A DNA stretch of 59,522 nt from Zygnema cylindricum (Eukaryota; Streptophyta; Zygnematophyceae; Zygnematales; Zygnemataceae), in assembly GCA_037447655.1 (NCBI GenBank), contig JBBHKE010000932.1:360479-420000 (forward strand). The letters run 5' to 3'. Under the pieces are notes generated by a model. It was not told the origin of the DNA and made no database searches. It was given only the letters and a program-made list of their open reading frames with translations. Of the stretch, positions 1 through 11,600 are shown piece after piece; positions within the stretch are counted from its first letter, which is position 1; each line of letters starts with the position of its first letter. Made by a program: the position numbers and the translations under genes.

Positions 1-2416
1 AAATATTCTCTTGTGCAAGATTGCAAGCTCTTCAGGTATGCTATTTTCTGATGTCGAAGTGCCTATGAACTGGAGTGAGCCGGAGTGCACCGATAACCAC
101 AAATGTTACTGACTTTTGATTTTTCAGGGTTTCTGATCCTTCTCTTAATACTTGGTTCAATTTTGCGAAAACAGTTGGAAACGCTATCAGTGGTTACTCC
201 CTGTCTGTGGTCACTCAATACTGTATGCGTATATTATGGTGTAACACAAATAGCGATTCCAATTGTTTTTTCACATTTAAACTACGGCTTAATGTTAGTG
301 CAATGATTAGGGTGTCATTGCTGTTCTGAATTGTGATTGAAAGGCCAATTGAATGGTTTCAACTTAATAGTTTTCACCATGCTCTAAAAGTAGTGCCTGA
401 GTTAGTGCTGAATAAGCATGAGAAAGGCCTTGTCTTAGGATGTTTTTATAGCTGCTGATGTCATCCTACTGACTACTCTATGGTTTTAAGCGTCACGGGC
501 AATGAAAGGTGCATATTATCACTTCTGGGTTATGGCTCATCTCTTGAGCTGTTCCCTCTCTCTCCCTCTTTCTTTCTCACTATCAGGTTGTTGTAGACCA
601 CTGCCCATCACTTTTAGTGTTAAACAGTTGCGAGCTCTCAAATGTCATTAGCTTTATTGTCAACCGCTTTGTTTTTTCTTTTAGGGGAGCGAACGTAATT
701 TAACGGTTTAACATTTCCATCACGGCGTCATGATTTGAAAGCCGGGAAATTCTTTTATGAGAAAAAGTACTTTTGATACCCGGAAAGTATTTCACATGAA
801 TAGCAACGAGCAGTGAAGTCTCGTTGGCGGTTCTTGCATATATGTTCTTTCTCACTCTTCTACATGTTCTTGTTATTCTTTTTTTGGCAAACCTTTTAAT
901 GCAGCTCCGAAATGTATGGCTATCACATGCGCCTTTGCAATGCTCTCAGCTTCCAAACTTGCGACAACTTCAATTGTGTTATGTAGAGCTTTCCGACGAG
1001 TCTTTAGAGGACATTATTGCAGCATGTTCTCAACTGCAGGTATGCCCCACAGTTTACGTCCTTTTTCTTCCTTCTTTCCCTGTTTCTTTAGGCTTTTTTT
1101 GACAAAGGCTGTACAATATTGGAGTTTTTGATGATGAAAAAACTCCACAAGATGTTTTTTTCAATTGTTTCCTGAGATCTTCATTTATTCGGTGGCAGTA
1201 TCTGCGGATGGAGGGTTGTCACGGGGTGGATTTTCCACACATAAGTTCCGATACTCTATTAGATCTGGTATTTTATGGTGTTGAGAATGCCCCGGTTGAT
1301 TGCATTTATGCATCTTGTCCATCTCTACAGCGACTTTCACTTAGGTGTGTGGTTATACTTTTTTTTCCTCTCCCTCTCCCTCTCCCTCACCCTCCCCCCC
1401 CCCTCCCCCACTCTGTCTCTCAGCGCCTCAACTCGTCTCTTCTTTTTCTTTTCCCTTTTTCTTCCCTTTTCTTTACAAGTCAATGTTTTGCTTTTTCTCT
1501 CTATCTTCACTTCTTCATTTCTGCTACTTTTTCCTTCTTTTTTTCCCTCTACTCCTCCCTTTCTCTCAATCTCCTCTGCTGATGCTCATAAGTCCATTTG
1601 ACTAGAGATACAGTTGTGAAAGAATCCAAGAGACATTCAAGAAAAAAAAGGTGAGAGGAAATGTACAAGAACAAGAACAAATAGTTGAAGAAGGTGCATG
1701 AAGAAGATGCATAAAAAGGTTTCATAAAAAGAAAAAAACATATAAAGAAAAAGTGGAAGTGGAAGTTTAGTTAGTCTTGAATTGCCGAGTTTCGAGGCAA
1801 GCTAGAGGACAAAACACATCTGCCTATGGCAAGGGGAGGGTATTTTTTTGTTTCTACAAAAAACCTATTACTCTTTGTAAGATCGAATGCATGAGGTCAC
1901 ATTACAAATCATACGCTTAAAAGAGACAGAGAGGGAGGGTGTGGGGGAGAGGAAGAGGGAGAGGGAGAGGGAATGGGAGAGGGAGAAGTTGAGTGTCATA
2001 TCTTTTACAAGGGGGCTATACTTAGGCTGGGGTCCGTTTAGTGTTTGGTACAGCAACAGGAATTACATCTTATGAACCTAGTTTGGCCTGGTATTTGGCT
2101 ATAGAAATTTCAACATTTTGGCAAGTTATACTTTTTAATTCATTAGTGGACACATTTTTCAGGCATGTGGGAGAGGCGCAGTTGGAGGGGACAGCCATGT
2201 TGCACTTTATGGAGCTTTTGTCTTATCCCGAAAATGGCATTCATGGATCTTTTTTGTCTTTAAATGATCTTCGCCTGGAGGGAGGGGATTGGCGATGGCC
2301 ATCACTGAAAGGCTTACTTAGTGAAGCTGTTGGACTCCACTCTCTTCGTTTGAATATAGAGTAGGTCATCTGTTTCACTGTTGCTGTATGTTGGTGACTG
2401 CCCTTGTAATTGCCGT

Positions 2417-2457
<41 letters not shown>

Positions 2458-4662
2458 CTCTCTCTCTGGTAGCTAATGGGCAGTTCTGACCTAGAAAGCT
2501 GGCTGAAAGTGCAACTTATTCCTAATTTGGTGTGGAATAAGGTCCTTTTTTTTTTTTGAGCCCAGGCCGACCACGGAGTTGTCACTGCTAGAATTCATTC
2601 AAAAAATTGGAGAGTGCTGCGGGAGCTTGCGTCATCTGTGTGTCAGAAGAATATTTCAACATGCTTCTCAGGTGAGTGTCATTGTGGATTCATTTTCAGC
2701 CACCAAAACTTCTTCAGGATCTCTGGGAAGAAGCAGCTAATAGTGCAGTAAAGAATGTTAATCTCTCCGTTATCTCTTTGTTAATGGTATTTTTGGGGTT
2801 GCGTCGTTCATATGTCAAACTTCGTAGCTCTAAATGCCGTCAAACAAGAAAGTTTTTAGTGTCGTCCAAGAAGCATCCTATCGCTGACATTCACTGGCTT
2901 CAGTAGATAGCAAAGATCATAGGCTATTTCATGTAAAAGGCTCTTAATATTTGTAAAAAGTTACGGTGAAACATATCCGTGCTTAGTCCCTGGATTATGC
3001 ACGCATTTAATGGTTGAATGCACATATACTCTGGGATAACAAAAGGTCTATATAACTTTATAGTATTTTCCAGTAAAACTGTTGGCTACATTGCCTTCTT
3101 TTTCAGTTTCCAGTCTGGTTGATTTGGGTTAATGGGTTAAAATACTAAAAGGTAGTTGATAATGAATTTCACTGGTGGTATGCAGAGTATGCCATTGATG
3201 GAAAAGGAGCATGGAGAGGAAAGTGCTCGATTTCTTTCACTTAAAGAGTTGACTCTGGAGTTGACTCTCAGAGTTGTCGATTGGGAGGCTGGGCACGAGA
3301 CAACATTACGGAATCTGCTGTACACATTCCGTCATTTGGATTGCCTCCAGGTGGGCATTCGTCTTAAAACCCTATCTTAAATGCGCAAAAGCAATTGGAA
3401 ATGCTAAATGTGGTTAACTTGTACTATATGCCTATCGTATGGTTTTTTCAAAGTATAATTCGCGTATTAGATGAGGAAACCAGATATACTGTTTCCCATG
3501 ATTTGCGCCCTTCGAACTATGTTAAAACCTGGCTGTAGGACACGATATGGAATTAAGAGGAGATTTGTTTGTTTGTTAGGAATATAAAAGATAAGTGTAA
3601 AAACTTAAAATGCAATTGTTATTGGTGATTGGCTGCTCTTGGGGTGATCGCACTAAAAAAAGTACTCAGGTTTTGTGGATAAAACGGTCAGTAATCTCAC
3701 ACTTTTACTTATGCTATTACTCTTATCTCGATCTGATAAGGAATTCACTATTCTTATAATCCATATAGACATCCCTGTTAAGAACGTGCCTGTGAATTGC
3801 ATTTATGCATCTTGTCCATCATTGCAGTGACTTTCACTGAGCCGTGTGGTTATACGTTCTATTCCTCCTCTCCCTCTCCCTCTCTCCCTTTCTCTCTCCC
3901 TCTCTCCCTCTCCCTCTCTCTCCCCCTTCCCCTTTTTGGATGTTCCTGGACCAATGGCGACTTTACTGGAGTATGTGTGTGTAGGTTAACATTATGGAGG
4001 ACTCTCTCGATTGTGGAATATTCGACAAAGTTTCCGAGGCAGTCAGTAAATTCTGTTCACAATTGAACATTCATCATATTGTGCGAAAGGCGAGTTATTA
4101 AATCGACTTTTATTTTACCTATGTTGACCATATATTGACCGTATGTTTATGTTTTACATATTTTGAGCTCCTTGGAAAAGCACTTTTATCTTCGCAACTT
4201 TAAAGTTAAGGTTGTTGACCTTTTGAGATCACCATTCGTCATTTAGGAGTCATATGTGTAGCATGTTCTCCTCTCTCTGGTTCAAATCATGTATTGATGT
4301 TACTTAATTAAAGTTCGTTAGTAACCAGTCAGTCAGTAAGAAAGTCATTTCAAATTAAAAAGGGATTATTTTCAAGCCAAAATAAACCTCGAAGCTCCTC
4401 TGGTCTCTGGTTGTAGGCTTGCGGTATTAACGTGGACAATTGTTTTAGGAGTCTGTCAGAGTAGTTACATGCATCAGTTTCTGTTCCGTATTTGGAGCTA
4501 GTGAAAGTGGAGGTTTTAGTCGAACATTTCAGTAAGGATAAATTGGGTATTGATAAGCGATGGGAAGGACTGGTCAGAGAAAGGAAAACATTCTGCTTGT
4601 ATCTTCAGATACTGAGTTTATCTATAAACTTTGAAAGGTTTTTCAAAAGTGAAACAAGTTGA
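1..4662 (+). CDS. Leucine-rich-repeat protein, 3' part (5' end outside window; last exon carries an in-frame TAG)
   Basis: Eight spliced exons join in one phase: 1-35, 587-643, 905-1039, 1199-1344, 2163-2360, 2566-2671, 3186-3350, 4417 onward. The product has repeated LRR-like blocks such as CSQLPNLRQLQLCYVELSD, ASCPSLQRLSLR and LSLNDLRLEGGDW, the style of plant F-box/LRR proteins, but no F-box is visible because the N-terminus lies left of the window. The join after 2360 uses donor GTAGGT and splits a Glu codon; a donor 4 bases later would give a stop. In the last exon, 15 codons after the acceptor, TAG stands at 4462-4464; the same frame then stays open 65 codons to TGA at 4660-4662 with plausible protein (VPYLELVKVEVLVEHF). 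Either the gene ends at 4464 or it is a recent pseudogene or stop variant. LRR call is firm; exon 587-643 is the weakest. No specific function is claimed. Confidence 0.66.
1365..1420. repeat. CT-rich (CCCTCT)n microsatellite in LRR intron
   Basis: Pyrimidine-only hexamer-like run starting about 20 bases after the donor at 1345. The same kind of run follows the degenerate exon copy at 3863-3930. Confidence 0.8.
2417..2468. repeat. (CT)n microsatellite
   Basis: Nearly pure CT dinucleotide run with one CG interruption, in the intron between LRR exons 2163-2360 and 2566-2671. Confidence 0.9.
3770..3935 (+). pseudogene. Decayed copy of LRR exon end plus its intron start
   Basis: This intronic segment closely repeats 1281-1420: the coding end (CIYASCPSL) and the following donor region and CT-rich run. 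The copy has TGA at 3838-3840 where the exon reads CGA, and its donor is altered, so it is a dead exon duplicate rather than an expressed exon. Confidence 0.75.
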
Positions 4663-5020
4663 GGTTTCAGTACTAAATAATTTCGAATGTTGTTTTCTTC
4701 ACAGTGCTATTTTACAATATTGAGATTGGTTGTCTTTTTGATGCAATTTCTGCTGTATTTGTACTGTAAAAAAATACTCGTTTTTCATGTCACGTCGCAA
4801 CAATGTGAGACAAATGACTATATCTATGTGGCTCCAAAGTAGTAGAATAGAATATAGAGTTGTAGAGACCAGATTACGACCAAAGGTGTTAAACTAGGCT
4901 AAGAAAGGTTAGCGTTGTAATACGCACTAGTGATCGAGGTAGAATATAATGGGTATTGGGTAATATATATGTTACATATGGCTTATATATCTATTATTAT
5001 ATATTATATAATACATAAGT
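4663..5020. other. AT-rich spacer between LRR gene and retroelement
   Basis: No credible reading frame. It holds an AT-dinucleotide-rich stretch around 4960-5015, just before the retroelement homology begins. Confidence 0.6.
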
Positions 5021-6800
5021 AGCCTCTCTTTCTCCATTGATGATGGTTTGCTCCCACTTTCCTCCAAGATTGGCACTCGTCAGGGTGCTCCTTTTCGGGA
5101 CCCTTTGTTTGCCCTAGCCCATTACCGCGCCCTTCGAGCTTCTGCAGCTGCTTACCCTTCTTGCCTCTTCCTTTCAATTGCAGCTTACCCTTCTTGCCTC
5201 TTCCTTTCAATTGCGGGTGACAGACACATTATTGGTCGTTCGGGACCAAGTTATATACCGGCCTATAACTTTTTCAAGGCTCGCTTGGCCGAACTGAATC
5301 TTTCGGTCCAGCCCTCTAAGTGTGTTGTTTGGTCCCTACGTCCTATTCCTCCTCCTTTCACACCCACTCTTGGTTTTCAAACTCCTCTTTCCAAAGACAT
5401 TCGTGTGTTGGGTTGCCCGTTTGGTTCTGATCCATACGTCACGACATTCCTTGATTCCCCTCTTTAGACAGATTTATCCCACGTGGACGACCTTGCTCAC
5501 CTTTCTACCCCCTCCTTCATCGGCACTCCTACCTTACTCGGACTTCCCCTCCCACCCCATCTTTTGTGTCCTCACTTTTTGCATTCGATGATCGCCTTAT
5601 GGATGTCCTCCACACTTTGTTGGGTCGTGGAGCTTTTGATCGCGAATCTGGGCCTGCGGCACGCATCGAAGCCTCTCTTCCTGTCTCGGCTGGCGGTTTG
5701 GGTTTACTCTCGACGGCGCGTGTTGCTCCAGCCGCCTATTTGGGGAGTTGGTGCCTTGTTGCTTCCACTATTATCTCTCGTTTTCTGGCCGAGGACACTC
5801 GTATTCATGCAGCCGTGGTTCCCCGTGTTTTGGATGGCGAGCTCGCCTTCCAGCGGTCCCTTTTGGATGCATCACGTTCTCTTAATCCGGCTGCTATCGA
5901 GGACATGTCAATTTTTTCCACCCTTATTACGACATCAGTTGCGCGTGTTCAGGAATCCATTTCTGATTGGGTTGTCGCAGCTATTAAATTCGAGCTTCTT
6001 GAGGCGCTTCCTTCCGATTCTTCGCGTGCACGTTTTATGTCTTGTGCCGGACCTGGCTCTGGAGCTTGGCTATTGACTGTCCCTATCTTATCCACTCTTC
6101 GTTTCACCCCGGCTCAGTTCACCACGGCCTTTAGGTTCCGGCTTGGCCTCCCTCACCCACCTTTGCTTGGCTCACTTGTTTGCTCGTGTGGCCACGTTCT
6201 CTAGCCCGACGAGGTCCATTTGCTTCGTTGCTCCCATGGGGGCGAGTTGATTCAAGCGCACGACACGATTTGAGACACCATCGCTACTATCGCTTCTAAG
6301 GGGGGATTTTCTTTTCGTTGGGAGGTCTCTTACATTATCTTCGCGTCTGATTGACCTTGTTTTACTTGATGGCGCGCGTCGTACATTTGGTGACATTGTT
6401 TTAACGAACCCTACCTCAACTACAGTCGTCACCCAAGCGGCTCGGCATGTGGGAGTGGCCGCCCGTGACGCGGCTAAAAGGAAGGAGCGTGATTATGCCC
6501 GTCGCAACGCTATGGATAGCTTCATTCCAATGGCGGTCAAGTTATTTGGTTTGTTTGGGTGTGGCTTTGGATGAGTTTTTCCGTACTTGTGGTTGGCGCT
6601 CGTTCGAGAGGCGAGGACCTGGGAGCCCTCCTGTTTCAGTCCTTACTTCTTTTTATCGTCAACGTTTTTACTTGGCCCTACAACGGGTGTTGGCTTTTAT
6701 ATTACTTCGATCGTCTATTGCCGTTATGTATTGTGTTCCGGAACTTCCTCCTAGTGCTCCTCCGGGATTCGGGGACTTACGTGGTTGCTTTCCGTAGATT
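5020..6800 (+). mobile_element. Non-LTR (LINE-type) retroelement remnant: RT end and C-terminal region, multiply frameshifted
   Basis: Consecutive broken frames read as one element. Frame 5048-5467 begins with GTRQGAPFRDPLFALAHYRA, the conserved RT block that precedes the catalytic DD, then IAGDRHIIG where an active element should carry two aspartates; the first is Gly here. Frame 5566-6204 holds the post-RT region (ASLPVSAGGLGLLSTARVA) and ends at a CSCGHVL motif. The Cys/His pattern continues out of frame (LLRCSHGGELI, about 6220-6255), as in the Cys-rich tail of many LINE proteins. Further pieces run to 6797 (DLVLLDGARRTFGDIVL, RKERDYARRNAMDSF). At least three frame changes and several stops make it a dead copy. 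The N-terminal endonuclease and ORF1 are absent, so it is 5'-truncated. Confidence 0.85.
5140..5217 (+). repeat. 33-bp tandem duplication inside the RT remnant
   Basis: The segment coding AYPSCLFLSIA occurs twice in direct succession, in frame, just before the mutated catalytic box. This is a local duplication acquired after or during insertion. Confidence 0.9.
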
Positions 6801-7065
6801 TTTTGTTATGTTGGGGGTTTTTGGCTACGTGTTAGTTTTTTCTTTTGATGTTTTGTTTGTTGGGTTTTGCTTTTTTGGGTGTTTTCGACTTCCTTGCCAT
6901 CCTTTCGTATTTTCGTCGTTTTTGCCTTGATTTTCCTTTTTGCTTATTCCCTCGTTATGTGGTTTTTCAGTTTTAGCAATGCTACTTCTTTTTGTTCCAA
7001 TGGACTCAGATGGTTTACCATCACGCTTTTTAATAAACTCGGCCTATTATATATACTATACATTT
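6801..7065 (+). mobile_element. 3' untranslated tail of the non-LTR element
   Basis: T-rich non-coding sequence after the last retroelement frame. Near the end, at 7003-7056, it has a segment (ACTCAGATGGTTTACCATCA) that recurs, diverged, at 32035-32085 in the last catalase intron. This suggests a shared 3' tail. No clear poly(A) is left; an ATATAC-rich stretch follows. Confidence 0.55.
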
Positions 7066-7285
7066 ACTATTTATACATTTACATATACATATTTATGGGG
7101 CCAAATGATGCAATTGTTTGGCCACTTTGGATTGAGTCAATCCTTAGCACTCGGGATGTCTCTGCTTAGGAGGGGCCATAAGATATTTCTCTCCACCTCT
7201 CCCTCTCCATCTCCGTCTACGTGCCTCCAATCTCCTTTCGCCATCGCCCAAGTCTCCCTCGCCTCCCTCTCCCCATCTCCCTCTC

Positions 7286-7492
7286 TCCATTTCCCTCTTG
7301 CATCTTCTTCCGTCTCCTTCTATCTCTTTCTGCCCATGTCCCTCTCGCATCTTCTTCCGTCTCCTTCTATCTCTTTCTGCCCATGTCCCTCTCGCATCTT
7401 CTTCCATCTCCTTCCATCTCTTTCTGCCCATGTCCCTCTCGCATCTTCTTTTGTCTTCTTCCATTTCTTTCTGCCCATGTCCCTCTCTTCAT
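7286..7492. repeat. 47-bp CT-rich minisatellite, about 4.3 copies
   Basis: The landmark CCCATGTCCCTCTC recurs at 7333, 7380, 7427 and 7474, exactly 47 bases apart, with a diverged first unit at about 7286. A looser CT-rich stretch (7195-7285) leads into it. Frames on both strands stay open only because the repeat lacks stops. Confidence 0.92.
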
Positions 7493-8678
7493 TACCCTCA
7501 TCGTGACTCCATCTCCTTTTGGAAATGCTAATCTATTCGAGTTCATGATAACAAAAGAAAAAGGAAAAACCAAAACGTAACTGAAAAAGACTCCCACGAA
7601 CAACAAAATCCAAAAAATGAAAAACACTGCGAAGGAAACAAACAAACATACAAACTCGACTAAGAAGCTAACCCCATCTCCAGACAATGTGAGAGGGGGG
7701 GGGGTTAAGGGCGGGTTTGGGTGAAGGGACAGCGGTGAAAAGGGGCTGGGGAGGGAGAGTGTCTGTCACAAAATTATCCGAGAAGAGTTTACCACCCATC
7801 ACTATTGAAGGAATCACTAGTGCAAATGCAAACATATACCCCTAATTTAATGTAGAGGATGATGTGGATTGAAGCACACTCCTCAAATAGTATTTTTTCT
7901 GATTAGTAGTTCTATAGCCAGCAAAATGTATCGGCGGTAGACTTAAGAAACAATTCAACCACAAGCAAACAGTGAAAGATCATGAATATTTCTAATTACG
8001 AACTGGTCTCATGGAAAAATAAATCAAGAACGATAAACTTTCCAAAACTGAAGAACGAACTTTTTTTCCCTTCTTGGAGAGCACACATATATACATGCAT
8101 CTCAGAGAGCATCTCGATTACAAATGTTGTCGAATTACACCATGAATCGTTACAAGAACAAAGAACTTATTAGCCTGGGGTTCCTGATACTGTTAAAAAT
8201 TCAAATTCAGTTTTCAATGTATTTTCACTAATTTGGATCCCTAAGAATTAATGCAAAGAAGATAACATCTAGTGTCATAAAAGCTGTTTTTTGGCCAAAG
8301 GGAAAAGAAAAGTAGCGTTATTAACGCTAATAACGATTGCGTTATTAACGCTAATAACGATTGCCGGTGTACTTCAAGATTAAAAGACAAAGATTAAAAG
8401 ACAAAGATGAAAAGCATACAACATTTCTACATAAAGAATCCATGATGACTAGAAATCTCCGAGGACAAAAACTCGAATATAGAAAGTGAACTCATAGGAT
8501 ATTAAATGTGGTCGATTCACCGCGGCTTAACCAAGAACCAAAAAATACATTTAACGGCCTTTTAGGGTTTTACATCAGATCCCATACACAAAAAAAGATC
8601 AAAAAAAAGCTCTGAAACGCAAGAAACGTGAGCATCTTATTTACAGAAATTACTGAAAATATCGGAATAATTATAACT
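7493..8678. other. Intergenic region 3' of the HIT4-like gene
   Basis: AT-rich, no supported gene. It has a poly-G run near 7691 and remnants of TIR elements (for example about 7790 and 8315-8365). Confidence 0.5.
8313..8364. repeat. 25-bp tandem duplication of a TA-MITE end
   Basis: GCGTTATTAACGCTAATAAC is present twice in direct succession, followed by the MITE terminal motif GATTGCCGGTGTA. The duplicated unit is the subterminal part of the TA-flanked family seen across the window. Confidence 0.8.
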
Positions 8679-11600
8679 CTATGCTACCTTTCTTTTTTTA
8701 TTATTTGGTTGTCCATTTACACCTTTCGATTCTACACCTGTCCTCTTCCCTTTGCCCACGACTTTACGTCCCTTCTTTCCCCCCTTCAGACCATTTTTTT
8801 GTTTTCCCTCCATTGTGCCTTCATCTACCTCCGTTGGTTCGTCAGCTCTCTCTATTGATCCGTTGACTCCCTCCATTTCTCCGTTAAGTCCAGCAGTTGG
8901 TTCTTTAACTCCTTCCATTGGTTCGTTAACTCTCTCTGTTGATCCGTTAACACCCTCCGTTTGTCCGTTAACTCCTTCCGTTGATCCGCTAACACCCTCC
9001 TGTTGTCCGTTAACTTTTTTTTTGTCATCTTCTCCTGTCTCCTTTGCCCCTTCAATCACTCCTACCGTTGGTACTCCCAGACCATTATTGTTATTAAGAG
9101 TGTTCCCGTTTCCCCATGAAAATGCCTTAGGAGGAAGAGGAGGGGGAAAGGTTTGGTGGGCTTTCCCATAGTATCTATTCACAAACGTAGACTGCATAAA
9201 CAAGACACAAAAGCAAAAAGGTTAAAAAAGAGGGAGAGTTCAATCACATACAATGCTACTTCTCTCCAACCAAAGAGGATGAATAACTATACCGCTAAAC
9301 GCTATTAGTGTTGAAGTTTTTATCGCCACTTAACATCTTTTCTCCGTGCACACTTATCGGATTGTCAATCAGAGACCGCCAATAGGAAGGTGAGAACCTT
9401 ACCTTCCGATAGCAACCATTGGATTGACAATCTGACAAGTGTGCACGGAGAAAATATGTTTTAAGTGGCGAAAAAAACTTAAACATTAAATAACGATTTG
9501 TGGTGTAGTCCGGCGTGACGAAATTTAGCGAGAGTTAGGAAATTTTAAACACGAAACGGGACATCGAAGGTATGAGGTAGGAAATAGTGAACCTACCTCA
9601 AATTCCAAAATATCTGGAGTGTTTTCCGATGCTGACGGATAAAATTTGTAAACTTTCATTTCCTTCCTTGCGTTCACTTCCGCTGGAGTAACGGCTTCCC
9701 GTTTTCTTTTTCTTGCAGCCATCTCCTGAAACAAAATAATAAAGAGATTCAAATATCACACATATTATTAGTGAATCATGACCTCAAAATGTTCTGAGAA
9801 TTCTTATATATAAGAAAGTTTCAATAAGATAGTATCAAGTGCCATTATCTATGATAAATAGATTCGATTCTTATTACTTTTCAGAAAGATTTGAGAAACA
9901 TTATACATAAACAACACTCAGCATTGTCTATAAGAAAGATTTTGTTGTGAACTATTACCCAAAACAAAGGTTTGAATATAATTATCCAGAAATAATATTT
10001 GAGAGATAACAATGCGGTAGTAAACTTAAGATTCTACATGTAATATGATACCTGAAAACAAAACCATATATGCAATTGTGGTAATTGTCCAGAAATACGT
10101 GCACAAAAATACAAATAAAACTTGTAAGTCAAACAGCTCGTAAATTCCACTTGTGAAATTCTTATGAGCAAGCAAATTAAGAAATGAGTTCTATTGCTAA
10201 ATTCGTGGTGGTATATTACGATTTACTGAAAACCATGTCCTTTCCATAACAATCATCCGGATCCTGTTCTTCCCCCTCCCCCTCCCACTCCCCCTCCTCT
10301 CTCCCCCTCTCCCTCCCCCTCCCTCTCCCTCCCCTCCCCCTCCCTCATATCCTTCTGTTCGCGATCCTCTCCCTCTTCCTTTGCCTTTCCCTCTATCCCC
10401 CCCCCTCTCCCTCTCGCTCTGCCTCTCCCTCCCTCCGCCTCTCCCTCTCCCTCTCCCCCTTCTTAAAAAGACAAACTTACCTCTTTGTATTGAGCCTTGT
10501 TTGTCTCCCCTTCTGCCAAACAATATTGCTATAATTGAAATCCACAGAATACAAACAGAAGCAAAAAAAAAAAAGAAACAAAAACAAAAAAACCACATTA
10601 TTTATTCAATCCTCTTCTTCCAAAAAATATATTTTCCAATGGACTAGATGATCCTCTTTAAAAGCATAACACAAAGGCCTTCCTTCCTTCCTTTTGGTTT
10701 CAAACAATGAAAGGTAACGATTCCTTGTTCTTCATGTTAAAAAACTCTCTTTAAAGTTTCTTAAGAATCTTTCATCTTTTGCCTTCCATAAAGATTTCGA
10801 CCGATCTTTGACATGCAGAATAATAATAACATTCGAAGAAAATAATTTCCCACTCTCCCTCCCTCTCTCCCATTCACTAACCTCAAAAACACACAAAAAT
10901 AAACATTAAACAGAAGCAATTATCGACATACCCAAAATTTATCACGCTCTTCTGCCGGATAATTACTGTCTTCTGAAAAAACCTGTTCCAAGAATTCCTG
11001 TACACCACAGTCCATACAACTTATACAAATATTATTATTTCAGCACTCGCATCCCTCCCATTTCGACTATGTTTAACATATTGCAGCCTTACTAACTAAC
11101 TTAACTATTTTTTCCTTGCTTTGAATCGTCCAAGAACAACTACTGTTTACCAAAGAGTACATCGTTATTAGAGATAGTAACACTAATTGGGTCACCAGAT
11201 TTTTGGTCGAAAACCATAAAATAGTGTTCACTATGTAACACTATGTAAGGGATTGGACTACAGCCTGCCATGTCTCCGTTGTTTTATTTGTATTATTAGA
11301 ATTATTAATATTATTAGTATTTTGTATTAGTATTATAGATTCTAATTTTGCACTAACACTAATAAATCCTTAACAATAACAACGGCGGGCAGTGTAGTAT
11401 TAGGGTTAACAATAATAAACTAACAAAGAATTATTTATGTTTTGCTACATGGTCCATTGTGGGCCACTTAACTAATTAGTGATGTTAAGAATAATTTATG
11501 ATCACTCAATTGAATTGGAGTGATAAAAATGGGGAATGTACTGTTATTGTAAAACACAGTACATCCTGAATCATTATTAGGGTTGACGCTAAAAGCGATT

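Noticed and set aside
7144-7687. Overlapping open frames over the 47-bp repeat
   Set aside because: Open because the repeat has no stops; not protein-like and present in several frames at once.
10197-10598. Arg/Gly/Glu-rich 133-codon minus-strand frame
   Set aside because: Mostly CT-microsatellite; the only real coding piece here is the 48-base HIT4 exon 10528-10481, which is read in a different frame.
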